Both the position numbers and the translations under genes were made by a program. From NCBI GenBank assembly GCA_023957155.1, contig JAMLHK010000012.1, positions 106,273-170,272 on the forward strand: a stretch of DNA of 64,000 bases, written 5' to 3'. A model generated the notes under the pieces. The model was not told where the DNA came from. It did no database searches and worked only from the letters and a program-made list of their open reading frames with translations. Below are positions 53,482-63,291 of the stretch, piece by piece. Each line of letters begins with the position of its first letter. Position 1 is the stretch's first letter. The stretch is from Chitinophagaceae bacterium. GTDB lineage: Bacteria; Bacteroidota; Bacteroidia; Chitinophagales; Chitinophagaceae.

Positions 53482-55986
53482 ATGTCCTATAATATTCCCG
53501 ACCATCTGAAAGGTCTTAATGATAGCGAGGTAGCCGCTTCACGAAAGCAATACGGCTATAACCAGATAGATGCAGTCCACAAAAGTTCCGCATTGGAACT
53601 GCTCCTGAACATACTGAAAGAGCCGATGCTGATATTGCTTTTCGCCATTTCAGTTATTTATCTCATCATAGGCGATTATGGCGAAGCCTTGTTTATGTTT
53701 CTTGCCATCGTGGCGGTTTCCGCTATTTCATTTTATCAGGACAACCGCAGCAAAAAGGCATTGGAGGCGTTGGAAAAGCTGAATGAACCGTTGAGCAAGG
53801 TTATCCGGAATGCACAGGTAGTTGAAATTCCGACCAATGAAATTGTTGTTGGCGACCTCTGCATTACCGAAGAAGGAAAAATGATTAATGCCGATGGCAG
53901 GATTATACACAGCAACGATTTTTCTGTTAATGAAGCTTCCTTAACCGGCGAAAGCTTATCTGTATTCAAAAGCAGCGAAAGCGAAGACCGGAATATTTAT
54001 AGCGGAACCTTAACCGTATCGGGATTAGCCGTTTTTGAAGTAGAGAAAATCGGGAAAGCAACCCGTCTTGGCAAAATCGGTATTTCTATTTCGGAAATAA
54101 AAGAAGAAGCCTCGCCTTTGCAGCTTCAAATCCGCAGGTTTGTAAAAGCAATGGCTATTATAGGTATCGTTATTTTCGGAATGGTATGTGTTTTTAGTTA
54201 TTATCACACAGGAAACTTAACGGACAGCCTGCTCAACGGGCTTACGCTGGCCATGTCTGTTCTTCCCGAAGAAATTCCGGTGGCATTTACCACTTTTATG
54301 GCATTGGGTGCGTGGAAGCTGATGCGTGACGGCATCATCGTCAAACGAAGCAGCATCGTGGAAACCCTGGGAAGCACAACAGTTATCTGCACCGATAAAA
54401 CCGGAACCATTACCGAAAATACGATGCAGCTGAAGCATCTTTACGATTACCGTTCGGATAAGGTTTTCGATGAGAATGATTTTGGCGATGCCGCACTGTC
54501 CACACTGATTGACTATGCAATGTGGAGCAGCGAGCCCGTGCCTTTTGACCCGATGGAAAAAACCCTGCACAAAGTATATGAGCAAACACAATCCGGTGAC
54601 GAGCGGAAACGGTTTCAAATGATACACGAGTATCCGCTGGACGGCAAACCTCCAATGATGACGCACCTTTTTGAAAATGCCGAAAAGCAGCGGATTATTG
54701 CGGCAAAAGGTGCACCGGAAGCTATTCTGAATGTTTCTGTGCTTTCGGAGAACGAAAAAAATAAAATACGGAATATCATTAAAGCATTAGGACAACAGGG
54801 CTTCAGGATTTTGGGCGTAGCCCAATCGCATTTTGAAGGTGATAATTTTCCTGCAAAACAGCAGGATTTCAGGTTTGATTTTCTGGGTTTGACAGTATTC
54901 TACGACCCTCCCAAAAAAGGTATTCAGGAAGTTTTCCGTCATATCTACGATGCCGGAATAAAGGTAAAAGTGATTACCGGTGATAATACCGATACCACCA
55001 AAAGCATAGCCGCACAGGCAGGCATTACCCATACAGCCGAAGCAGTAGAGGGCAAAGACATTATGGCGTATTCGGAAGAGGAGCTTTTGCAGGCAGCCGA
55101 AGAAAAAGTATTGTTCACGCGGATGTTTCCCGATGCCAAGCTGGCAGTAGTGAACGCTTTAAAAAAGAAAGGCGAAGTGGTGGCGATGCTGGGTGACGGC
55201 GTGAATGACGGTCCGGCACTGAAAGCCGCCCATATCGGCGTGGCAATGGGCAACAAGGGAACGGAAATAGCCAAAGCCGCCGCAGCCTTAGTGATTACCA
55301 ATGATGATTTAGGCAAGCTGATTACCGGCATTGCATCCGGCAGAAGGATTTATGCCAACATCAAAAAAGCCGTTCAATACATCATTTCCATTCATATCCC
55401 GATTATCCTCACTGTTTCCCTGCCGTTATTTCTGGGTTGGGTGTTCCCGCAGATATTTACACCGGTGCACGTTATCTTTTTAGAGCTGGTAATGGGGCCT
55501 ACCTGCTCCATAGTGTATGAAAACGAACCGATGGAAAAGAATACGATGCGGCAAAAGCCAAGAAAAATGACAGATACGTTCCTGAACTGGAAAGAGCTTG
55601 GGATAAGTATTGTTCAGGGACTGGCAATAACCGCAGGCGTATTATCCGCATACCAATATACGGTGCAAAACGGAGGAAATGAAGAACAGACAAGGGCAAT
55701 GGTTTTTACTACGTTGATTTTCGCCAATATTTTATTGAGCCTCGTAAACCGTTCCTTCTATTACAGTATGCTGGAAAGTTTTAAGAACAGGAACAGCCTG
55801 TTTGCCGCCGTTACCGGTATTACCCTTATCCTGCTTTTTGCCATATTATATATTGAACCTTTAGCCGGTTTTTTCCGCTTAACCGGATTGAATGGGGCGG
55901 AATTAGGCACGGCGATAGGTATAGCTTCCCTGTCGGTATTGTGGTTTGAAGCATATAAATGGGTGAAACGGATGAAAAAAGTATAA
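53482..55986 (+). CDS. Cation-translocating P-type ATPase
   Basis: 834 residues. N-terminal cation-ATPase domain (PDHLKGLNDSEVAASRKQYG), actuator TGES (LTGESLSVF), the phosphorylation site DKTGT (D305, in VICTDKTGTITEN), VITGDNTDTT and the hinge MLGDGVNDGPAL. Membrane helix 4 has PEEIPV, as in P2-type pumps of bacteria rather than the CPx motif of heavy-metal P1B pumps. It lacks N-terminal metal-binding CxxC. The exported ion is unknown (Ca2+, Mn2+ or other). It starts 49 bases after the adaptor gene and may be co-transcribed. Confidence 0.88.
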   Translation: MSYNIPDHLKGLNDSEVAASRKQYGYNQIDAVHKSSALELLLNILKEPMLILLFAISVIYLIIGDYGEALFMFLAIVAVSAISFYQDNRSKKALEALEKLNEPLSKVIRNAQVVEIPTNEIVVGDLCITEEGKMINADGRIIHSNDFSVNEASLTGESLSVFKSSESEDRNIYSGTLTVSGLAVFEVEKIGKATRLGKIGISISEIKEEASPLQLQIRRFVKAMAIIGIVIFGMVCVFSYYHTGNLTDSLLNGLTLAMSVLPEEIPVAFTTFMALGAWKLMRDGIIVKRSSIVETLGSTTVICTDKTGTITENTMQLKHLYDYRSDKVFDENDFGDAALSTLIDYAMWSSEPVPFDPMEKTLHKVYEQTQSGDERKRFQMIHEYPLDGKPPMMTHLFENAEKQRIIAAKGAPEAILNVSVLSENEKNKIRNIIKALGQQGFRILGVAQSHFEGDNFPAKQQDFRFDFLGLTVFYDPPKKGIQEVFRHIYDAGIKVKVITGDNTDTTKSIAAQAGITHTAEAVEGKDIMAYSEEELLQAAEEKVLFTRMFPDAKLAVVNALKKKGEVVAMLGDGVNDGPALKAAHIGVAMGNKGTEIAKAAAALVITNDDLGKLITGIASGRRIYANIKKAVQYIISIHIPIILTVSLPLFLGWVFPQIFTPVHVIFLELVMGPTCSIVYENEPMEKNTMRQKPRKMTDTFLNWKELGISIVQGLAITAGVLSAYQYTVQNGGNEEQTRAMVFTTLIFANILLSLVNRSFYYSMLESFKNRNSLFAAVTGITLILLFAILYIEPLAGFFRLTGLNGAELGTAIGIASLSVLWFEAYKWVKRMKKV

Positions 55987-56022
55987 TACGACCAGTAAAA
56001 TACTAATATGTAAGGTAAAAAG

Positions 56023-56068
56023 TTTGGTGGGATAGAAAACATCCGTACCTTTGTTAGCGAATACTAAC
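56023..56068 (+). promoter_or_regulatory. Promoter and TetR operator of the efflux operon
   Basis: TTTG (56023-56026), 19 bases, then TACCTTTG (56046-56053) forms a perfect Bacteroidota promoter. GTTAGcgaataCTAAC (56053-56068) is an inverted repeat placed at the transcription start, an ideal site for a TetR repressor encoded 28 bases further on. Confidence 0.7.
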
Positions 56069-56095
56069 TAACTTTTTTAGAGGCAAAAGATTAAT

Positions 56096-56686
56096 ATGGA
56101 AAAGTTTACCGACAGACAGATAGAAATAATGGAAGCCGCAACCGCCCGAATTGATAAATACGGTATTCAAAACCTGACTATCAAAACTTTGGCTTCGGAT
56201 ATTGGCTTATCCGAACCGGCATTATACCGGCATTTTAAAAGCAAAAATGATATTTTGCTTGGCTTGCTCAATTACTTCATAACAGGAATGAAAAACCGCA
56301 TCAGCAACATTCCTGTAAAATCGGATGCAACGGCAGGAGATGAATTGAAAGCTATTTTCCATTCGCAACTCCAAACGTTTACCGATAAACCTGCAATTGT
56401 AAGCGTAATTTTTGCCGAAAGTATTTTTCATTACGATGAGGGATTGACCAAAAAGGTTTCAGAAATAATGGACTTAATGCACCAATATGTCAAAGCAAAC
56501 ATTGAAAAGGGACAAAAAGCAGGACAATACGGTAAACTGATAAATGTTTCCACGCTGACCACTATCATACTTGGCGGTATGCGGTTTACGGTTTTGAAAT
56601 GGAAGCTTTCGGGACATAAATCCAATCTCGTAAAAGACGGGAAAGCCGTATTGGAAGCAATTTTAAAAATGATTGAAAACAAATAA
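56096..56686 (+). CDS. TetR/AcrR-family repressor
   Basis: 196 residues. The N-terminal HTH (LTIKTLASDIGLSEPALYRHFKSKNDILLG) is classical TetR. The C-terminal ligand domain is helical and specific. It heads the operon and would repress it at 56053-56068, lifting on binding of the pumped compound. Confidence 0.88.
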   Translation: MEKFTDRQIEIMEAATARIDKYGIQNLTIKTLASDIGLSEPALYRHFKSKNDILLGLLNYFITGMKNRISNIPVKSDATAGDELKAIFHSQLQTFTDKPAIVSVIFAESIFHYDEGLTKKVSEIMDLMHQYVKANIEKGQKAGQYGKLINVSTLTTIILGGMRFTVLKWKLSGHKSNLVKDGKAVLEAILKMIENK

Positions 56687-56698
56687 ATAATTCAAAAT

Positions 56699-57154
56699 AT
56701 GAAAAAGACAATTTTATTGGGGTTGAGCGTATTTCTTTTTTGGAGTTGTAATAACAGTTCCGAAAAGTCAGCTACGCACCAGCAGGAAGAAACCCACGCA
56801 ACGCATCATCACGAAGAAAGTTCAGAAGCTATCGAGCTGAACAATGGTGAAAAGTGGGTAGTGAACAACGAAATGAAGCCTTTTGTATCGAAGGGTGCTG
56901 AATTAGTGTATGTGTATGTTCAGGAAAACAAAACAGATTTTAAGGAATTAGCAACACAACTGAAAGACCAAAATAATCAACTCGTAAAAAGCTGCTCAAT
57001 GAATGGCAAGAGCCACGATGAGCTGCACAAATGGCTGCATCCGCATCTGGAGTTAGTGAAAGAATTAGAAAATGAAAGCAATGCAACAAAGGCAAGTGAA
57101 ATAATAGCTCAACTTCAATATTCTTATCTACAATATCATAAGTATTTTAATTAA
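56699..57154 (+). CDS. His-rich lipoprotein of unknown function
   Basis: 151 residues with lipobox VFLFWSC. The mature N terminus is His/Glu-rich (THQQEETHATHHHEESSE), typical of a metal-holding segment, followed by a helical C-terminal region (LKDQNNQLVKSCSMNGKSHDELHKWLHPHLELVKELENE). Family not recognised. It is 12 bases downstream of the repressor gene and therefore in the efflux operon. Confidence 0.6.
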   Translation: MKKTILLGLSVFLFWSCNNSSEKSATHQQEETHATHHHEESSEAIELNNGEKWVVNNEMKPFVSKGAELVYVYVQENKTDFKELATQLKDQNNQLVKSCSMNGKSHDELHKWLHPHLELVKELENESNATKASEIIAQLQYSYLQYHKYFN

Positions 57155-57171
57155 TCAAAAATTTTTCAAAA

Positions 57172-57732
57172 ATGAACCCTTTACGAAAATTTACAATTTT
57201 TCACAGATTATTACACTGGATAATGGCAATTGCGATGCCCGTTTTATTCATTACGGGATTTTTAAGAATGTACTGGATGAATAAAAACAGTATTGTGGCA
57301 ACAATACAAAGTAAAACATCTGCTGTTTCTAAGGAACAAATGACGGAAATTGCCAAAAGCATTCGTGAGCCAATGTGGCAATGGCACGAAGTATTTGCCC
57401 ACGTTATGATATTCGCTTTTTTAGCAAGAATAATTTATATGGTAATAAAAGGTATTCGGTTTCCCAATCCTTTTAAAAGTAACCAACCGTTAAAAGAACG
57501 CTTACAAGGATTTACATACATCTATTTCTATGCTTTTGTATTTATTTCTGCGGTTACGGGTGTTTTCATTGAGAAAGAACTTTTTACAGAATGGAAAGAA
57601 GGGATTGAAACGGTTCATAAATGGGGTATTTATTGGTTCCCGATATTTATCATTTTGCATGTTGTGGGAATTGCAATCGCAGAATTTTCAACTAAAAAAG
57701 GAATTACTTCCAGGATGATAGGAGGAGATTAA
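57172..57732 (+). CDS. Membrane cytochrome b561-like protein
   Basis: 186 residues with four transmembrane segments (about 14-31, 68-86, 112-128 and 155-175) and the histidines of the di-haem cytochrome b/b561 type: H11 and H15 in TIFHRLLHW, plus the HEVFAHVM and ILHVVG segments. It would carry electrons across the membrane. Presence in a drug/metal efflux operon is unusual. A redox function in detoxification is possible (inference). Confidence 0.7.
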   Translation: MNPLRKFTIFHRLLHWIMAIAMPVLFITGFLRMYWMNKNSIVATIQSKTSAVSKEQMTEIAKSIREPMWQWHEVFAHVMIFAFLARIIYMVIKGIRFPNPFKSNQPLKERLQGFTYIYFYAFVFISAVTGVFIEKELFTEWKEGIETVHKWGIYWFPIFIILHVVGIAIAEFSTKKGITSRMIGGD

Positions 57733-57773
57733 ATAAACGAAAATGATAAACAATAAAAAAAATTTACCCAATT

Positions 57774-59102
57774 ATGTTAGTGAATACTCACAAACTTATC
57801 TTCATTCTGCTGATATTTATCGGGTGGAATACCGTTCAGGCACAGGAAGTATGGACACTGAACCAATGTATTGATACAGCACAGGTATATAACAAAACCC
57901 TGCAAATCAACAGAAACCATATCAGCATCGGTGAACAAAGGGAAAAAGAAGCAAAAGCCAATCTCATTCCGAAGGTTACAGCCAATGCAGATTACAAATA
58001 TTTTATGGAATTGCCCACCCAATTAATGCCAATGAATGCACTCAACTCACAAGCACCCGAAGGGCAGTTCAGGGATTTGCAATTCGGTGTTCCGCACAAT
58101 ATCAATGCAAATGTGCAGTTGACGATGCCTCTATACAATCCGCAGGTTTACGGAGCAATCGAAAACTCAAAAATTGCCAATGAACTCACACAGCTTCAAT
58201 ATCAAAAATCAGAAGAACAGGTTTTGTTTGACATAACAACGCTGTATTACAATGCTCAAATCCTCAAACATCAATTGGATTTTTTGGAAAGCAACCTGAT
58301 AAATACTCACAAGCTGTTAAAGAATATGGAATTGTTGAAAGAACAGCTATTGGCAATAGGAACAGATGTAAGCAAAGTAAAATTACAGGCAGAGCAGCTA
58401 AGCACACAAAGAGAAAATGCCAACAACAAATATATTTCCATTTTGAACGCACTGAAACTGAATATCGGCATTTCATTGGAGCGAAACATTACTGTTGTTT
58501 CTGAAATTGAGCAGAAAATAGTAGCCGAAAATAATACAGGAGATATATTGGATTTGAAAATTATTCAGACACAAAACAAGCTGTTGAATATCGAACTAAA
58601 CACATTAAATAAATCGAGGTTTCTGCCCTCGCTGAATTTGATTGCTTCTTACGGAACAACAGGCTTTGGCTACGATAAAACACCAAATGATTTTCTGAAA
58701 TTTTATCCTATCGGTTTCGCAGGTTTGCAGTTAAGTTACCCGTTATTTAACGGTACAGTTACACAACGAAAAATCAATCAAAAAAAATTAGAGATAAGTA
58801 ACAACGTATTGCAGGCTCAACTGATTGGCGATAAAAACAAAATGGAAATTGAAAATGCCATCCGTCAGAGAACAATCGCCCAAAACACCATTGCCAATAC
58901 GGAAAATCAAATTGATTTAGCCAAAACAATCTATGAACAAACCATTCTGCAACAAAAACAAGGAACGGCAAGCTTGACTGATGTTTTATTGGCTGACAAT
59001 GCTTTGCGTGAAGCACAACAAAATTACCTGAACGCAGTCATTGACTTTCTGAAAGCTGATTTAGAACTCAAAAAAATAACGGGAACAATTAAAAACAAGT
59101 AA
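57774..59102 (+). CDS. TolC-family outer-membrane efflux protein
   Basis: 442 residues with a signal peptide ending TVQAQ and two TolC repeats of long helices (QTQNKLLNIELNTLNKSRFLPSLNLIASYG; the second begins LEISNNVLQAQLIGDKNKMEI). It forms the outer-membrane duct for the RND pair that follows 2 and 12 bases later. It is distinct from the TolC-like part fused to the CusA pump. Confidence 0.87.
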   Translation: MLVNTHKLIFILLIFIGWNTVQAQEVWTLNQCIDTAQVYNKTLQINRNHISIGEQREKEAKANLIPKVTANADYKYFMELPTQLMPMNALNSQAPEGQFRDLQFGVPHNINANVQLTMPLYNPQVYGAIENSKIANELTQLQYQKSEEQVLFDITTLYYNAQILKHQLDFLESNLINTHKLLKNMELLKEQLLAIGTDVSKVKLQAEQLSTQRENANNKYISILNALKLNIGISLERNITVVSEIEQKIVAENNTGDILDLKIIQTQNKLLNIELNTLNKSRFLPSLNLIASYGTTGFGYDKTPNDFLKFYPIGFAGLQLSYPLFNGTVTQRKINQKKLEISNNVLQAQLIGDKNKMEIENAIRQRTIAQNTIANTENQIDLAKTIYEQTILQQKQGTASLTDVLLADNALREAQQNYLNAVIDFLKADLELKKITGTIKNK

Positions 59103-59103
59103 G

Positions 59104-60153
59104 ATGAAAAGAATAATCTGGATAATAGCAGGAATCGCAATCGTTGGTTTGGTGATATTCAAATTGGCAAGCAATAAAAAAATAACAGAAAGCAAGGTAT
59201 ATCAATTCGACAAAGAAAAACCAATTTCAGTAGAAGTGGATACCATTCGTTTAAAGTATTTAGACGATGAAAACACATACACAGGAACATTTGAGCCGAA
59301 CAGGGAAACAAAAATCAGTGCGGAAACACAAGGTAAAATCAATGCCGTTTTGGTAGATGTGGGCAGTTATGTTCAACAAGGACAAATACTCATTCAATTG
59401 GATAATTCTTTGCTGAAATTGCAATTACAATCGGTTGAAGTACAAATTGAAGGCTTGCAAGACGATGTAAATCGCTACACCATTTTAACAGAAGCCGATG
59501 CTGTTCAGGGTGTGCAATTAGAAAAGGCAAAATTGGGGTTGAAATCTGCCAAAGTTCAAAAAGCCACTTTACAGGAACAAATCAATAAAACGACCATCAA
59601 AGCTCCTTTTAATGGCGTGGTAACAGCAAAATTGAGCGAGGTTGGAGCCTTTGCAGCACCGGGAGTTCCACTCTTGCAAATCACAGATATAACTACTTTA
59701 AGATTTACGGTCAATATTCCCGAAAATGATTTGGTGCAATTCCAAAACAATCAAACTTACGAAATCAGTGCTGATGTTTATCCCGGCATTTCCCTTTCGG
59801 GTAAAGTAACAATGACAGGAAGTAAAGCCAATATGGGCAATAGTTTTCCTGTACAGTTTCAGGTTGCCAATACCAATCAGTCAGATATTAAATCGGGAAT
59901 GTTTGGGAAAGTAAGATTGTCCGCAAGCAAAACGGGACAGGGTATTGTCATTCCATCTTCTGCCATTATAAACAATGAAAATCAGGCACAAGTTTATGTT
60001 GTGAAAAACGGAAAAGCTGTTTTGCAAACAGTCACAACTTCAAAAAACATCGGCAATAAAACGGTTGTTTCAGACGGCTTAAATCAGGGCGACATCGTGA
60101 TAACAAGCGGTTTTATCAATCTGTTTGACGGAGCGAATATTACAACTAAATAA
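59104..60153 (+). CDS. RND periplasmic adaptor (membrane fusion protein)
   Basis: 349 residues. N-terminal membrane anchor (IIWIIAGIAIVGLVIF, no lipobox), a barrel-sandwich start (AETQGKINAVLVDVGSYVQQGQILIQLDNS), helical hairpin, and TIKAPFNGVVTAKLSEVGAFAAPG as the second half. The tail ends TSGFINLFDGANITTK. It is 1 base after tolC, a tight operon. Confidence 0.88.
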   Translation: MKRIIWIIAGIAIVGLVIFKLASNKKITESKVYQFDKEKPISVEVDTIRLKYLDDENTYTGTFEPNRETKISAETQGKINAVLVDVGSYVQQGQILIQLDNSLLKLQLQSVEVQIEGLQDDVNRYTILTEADAVQGVQLEKAKLGLKSAKVQKATLQEQINKTTIKAPFNGVVTAKLSEVGAFAAPGVPLLQITDITTLRFTVNIPENDLVQFQNNQTYEISADVYPGISLSGKVTMTGSKANMGNSFPVQFQVANTNQSDIKSGMFGKVRLSASKTGQGIVIPSSAIINNENQAQVYVVKNGKAVLQTVTTSKNIGNKTVVSDGLNQGDIVITSGFINLFDGANITTK

Positions 60154-60164
60154 AATCAGCGAAA

Positions 60165-63100
60165 ATGAATATTACAGAAATATCAATCAAACGTCCCTCG
60201 CTGATTATTGTTCTTTTCAGCGTGTTTGCCTTGTTGGGAATTATCGGCTATAAAAATTTGAGCTATGAATTAATGCCCGATTTTAATCAGCCTGTTGTAG
60301 TAATTAAAACAGTTTATCCCGGAGCAGAACCCAATGAAGTGGAAACTTCCGTTTCCCGAAAAATTGAAGATGCACTTTCCAATTTGGAGGGTGTAGATTA
60401 TTTGGTAACAAAATCATTGCCCAATGCTTCAATCATCATTGCCAATCTAAAATATGGTACGGATTTGGACAAAACAATGCAGGATGCTCAACGCTACATT
60501 GACAATATCCGAAAGGATTTACCAAAAGATATTCAAAATCCGGTAATGAGCAAGGTGTCGCCAAATGATTTGCCGATAATGTCGGTAAGTGCTACAAGCA
60601 ATTTAGAGCCGACAGAATTTTATCAAAAAATGAAAGACGATTACCTGCCACAAATTCAACAGCTAAAAGGAGTGGCAGAAATAACCATTTTAGGTGGTGA
60701 AGAACGGGAAATTCAAATTAAAGTAGATAAGGAAAAACTGAAGCTCTATAAAATTTCTTTGTATCAGGTAGTGGAAGCCGTCAATCGTTCGGGGATTGAT
60801 TTACCTGCCGGAAAATTACAAACCGATACAGAAAATAATTCGGTGCGGTTGGTAGGCAAATTCAACACCATTAAGGATATTCAGAATGTTCAAGTCGCAA
60901 TGCCTTTTCCAAACAGCCCTGTTTATGTGAAAGATATTGCGGAAGTAACAGACGGTATTAAAGAAATTACTTCTTACAGCCGTTACAACGGTAAAAACGG
61001 TATTGGTTTAATGATTAAAAAACAAGGCGATGCCAATGCCGTTGATGTTTCAAAACTGATTAGGGAAAAATTTCAGTCCATTGAAAAACAAAATGCCAAT
61101 GCAGATGTAAAATTTGTAGTTACGGACGACAGCACCGATAACACCATTGCAGCCGTTAATTCGGTGGTGTTTGACTTGATTTTAGCCGTTATTTTAGTGT
61201 CGTTGGTAATGTTACTTTTCCTGAGAAGTTTCAGAAACTCATTGATTGTTTTGGTTGCCATTCCTACTTCCTTAATTACCGCTTTTGCCGTGATGTGGCT
61301 TTTGGGTTATACGCTCAACCTGATGACTTTGCTTGCAATGTCTTTAATCATCGGTATTTTGGTGGACGATGCTACCGTAGTTTTAGAAAATATCCAACGT
61401 CATTTGGATATGGGTAAAGAAAAAAGAACGGCAGCTATGGACGGAAGAATGGAAATCGGTTTTTCGGCATTGTCTATTACATTGGTTGATGTGGTTGTGT
61501 TTCTGCCGATTTTATTCTTACAGGTTTTTGTTGCCGATATGCTCAAACAATTTTCGGTAGTGGTTATCACATCTACGCTTACAAGTTTATTGGTAGGTTT
61601 TACTTTAACGCCTTGGCTGGCTTCACGCATCGGAAAAAAAGAAGATTTGCAGCCGACTAATTTCTTCAATCGTTTTTTGCTTTGGTTTGAACATCAGTTA
61701 GACAAATTTATTAATTGGTATGGCAAAACGCTGAATTGGGTTTTACATCACAAACTCATTTTTACAGCATTTGTTTTGCTTCTTTTTGTAGGAACGGCAG
61801 CAATGATGAAGCAGGGAATTATTGGAAAGGAACTCATTTCCACAGGCGACCAGGGGAAATTCCGTTTGGCATTAGAGTTTGATAAAAGCACTTCCATTCA
61901 GCAAAACAATTTGGTTTCAGAAAAAATAGAAAACTATATTTTGAAGCAACCCGAAGTTTCAACTGTTTTCAGCAATGTAGGCGGACCAAGCACAGGTATC
62001 GGAAGTTTGGGAGTTGGTTCTGCCAATAAAACCGAATTTACTATTCAGCTAAAATCCAGGAAAGAAACAAATAATCTTTCTACCGAAACCTTTATGCGAA
62101 AATTGCGAACTGATTTGCAAAAAGAATATTCAGGCATCAATTTTTCAATGATAGCATTAGGCTTAATTCCACGTTCTGCACCGATAGAAATTACATTAAG
62201 CGGAAGCGACTTAGACCAGGTAATGCAGACAGGTAATGACTTAAAAACAGTCATTGAAAAAATACCTGGAGCAGATAATGTGCGGCTTTCGGTAGAAGCA
62301 GGAAGCCCTGAATTAAAAGTCATTCCTGACAAAGACAAAATGCAGCGTTTAGGATTGAACACGGCTTATGTGGGAATGAATTTGCGTACCGCTTTTACAG
62401 GAAATGACGATGCCACTTTAACGGAAAACGGAACAGAATATCCTGTACGGATTTGGTTGGATAAATTCAGCCGTAAAAATTATGATGATGTAAACCAACT
62501 CAACATTATAAATCCAATGGGCATTCCGATTGAAGTTTCACAGTTTGCAACTATTGAAAGAGATAATTCGCCTTCGCTTTTAGAACGAAAAGACCGACAA
62601 CCTGCCGTTACATTAACTTCCGATGCACTCGGCAGACCTTCGGGAACAGTAGCAGACGATGTAGTGGCATATCTCAAAAACAATCCCTTACCAAACGGCA
62701 TACAAATGACTTGGGGAAGCGATATTAAACGGCAAAACGACAGCTTCGGGGCTTTGGGTTCAGTATTGCTGATTTCATTCTTACTGATTTATTTGATTAT
62801 GGTAGCCTTATACGACAGTTACATTTATCCTTTTGTTGCCTTATTTGCCATACCCGTTGCAGCTATCGGAGCATTTTTAGCCTTGAATTTATCGTTAAGC
62901 AATTTGAGCTTATTTGCTTTGCTCGGCTTGATTATGTTAATGGGATTGGTAACAAAAAATTCCATCTTGATTGTGGACTTTACCAACCAACTGAAAGCGG
63001 AAGGAAAACATTACAAAGAAGCATTGATTACCGCAGGAAAAGAACGTATGCGACCCATTTTAATGACGACTTTATCAATGGCAATAGGGATGTTGCCCAT

Positions 63101-63254
63101 AGCATTAGCCAGCGGAACAGCAGCCGAGTGGAAAAACGGATTGGCTTGGGTAATTATTGGCGGTTTGCTTTCTTCATTGGCATTGACGGTTTATTTAGTG
63201 CCAATGGTGTATGACGTGGTGGATAGTCTGAAAGCAAAATTTAAAAGGGAGTAG
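60165..63254 (+). CDS. RND multidrug-type efflux pump (HAE-1 family)
   Basis: 1029 residues with the RND layout (two large periplasmic loops, 12 membrane helices). The proton-relay acidic pair in helix 4 is GILVDDATVVLENIQRH, as in AcrB. Porter loop VAVAMP-like blocks and VFSNVGGPSTGIGS are visible. HAE-1 pumps export hydrophobic compounds. Loss of the DFGxxVD heavy-metal motif separates it from the pump at 47971. It ends the TetR-controlled operon. Confidence 0.9.
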   Translation: MNITEISIKRPSLIIVLFSVFALLGIIGYKNLSYELMPDFNQPVVVIKTVYPGAEPNEVETSVSRKIEDALSNLEGVDYLVTKSLPNASIIIANLKYGTDLDKTMQDAQRYIDNIRKDLPKDIQNPVMSKVSPNDLPIMSVSATSNLEPTEFYQKMKDDYLPQIQQLKGVAEITILGGEEREIQIKVDKEKLKLYKISLYQVVEAVNRSGIDLPAGKLQTDTENNSVRLVGKFNTIKDIQNVQVAMPFPNSPVYVKDIAEVTDGIKEITSYSRYNGKNGIGLMIKKQGDANAVDVSKLIREKFQSIEKQNANADVKFVVTDDSTDNTIAAVNSVVFDLILAVILVSLVMLLFLRSFRNSLIVLVAIPTSLITAFAVMWLLGYTLNLMTLLAMSLIIGILVDDATVVLENIQRHLDMGKEKRTAAMDGRMEIGFSALSITLVDVVVFLPILFLQVFVADMLKQFSVVVITSTLTSLLVGFTLTPWLASRIGKKEDLQPTNFFNRFLLWFEHQLDKFINWYGKTLNWVLHHKLIFTAFVLLLFVGTAAMMKQGIIGKELISTGDQGKFRLALEFDKSTSIQQNNLVSEKIENYILKQPEVSTVFSNVGGPSTGIGSLGVGSANKTEFTIQLKSRKETNNLSTETFMRKLRTDLQKEYSGINFSMIALGLIPRSAPIEITLSGSDLDQVMQTGNDLKTVIEKIPGADNVRLSVEAGSPELKVIPDKDKMQRLGLNTAYVGMNLRTAFTGNDDATLTENGTEYPVRIWLDKFSRKNYDDVNQLNIINPMGIPIEVSQFATIERDNSPSLLERKDRQPAVTLTSDALGRPSGTVADDVVAYLKNNPLPNGIQMTWGSDIKRQNDSFGALGSVLLISFLLIYLIMVALYDSYIYPFVALFAIPVAAIGAFLALNLSLSNLSLFALLGLIMLMGLVTKNSILIVDFTNQLKAEGKHYKEALITAGKERMRPILMTTLSMAIGMLPIALASGTAAEWKNGLAWVIIGGLLSSLALTVYLVPMVYDVVDSLKAKFKRE

Positions 63255-63291
63255 TTCAACATTACATTGTATAACAAAATGGCTCTATGTA

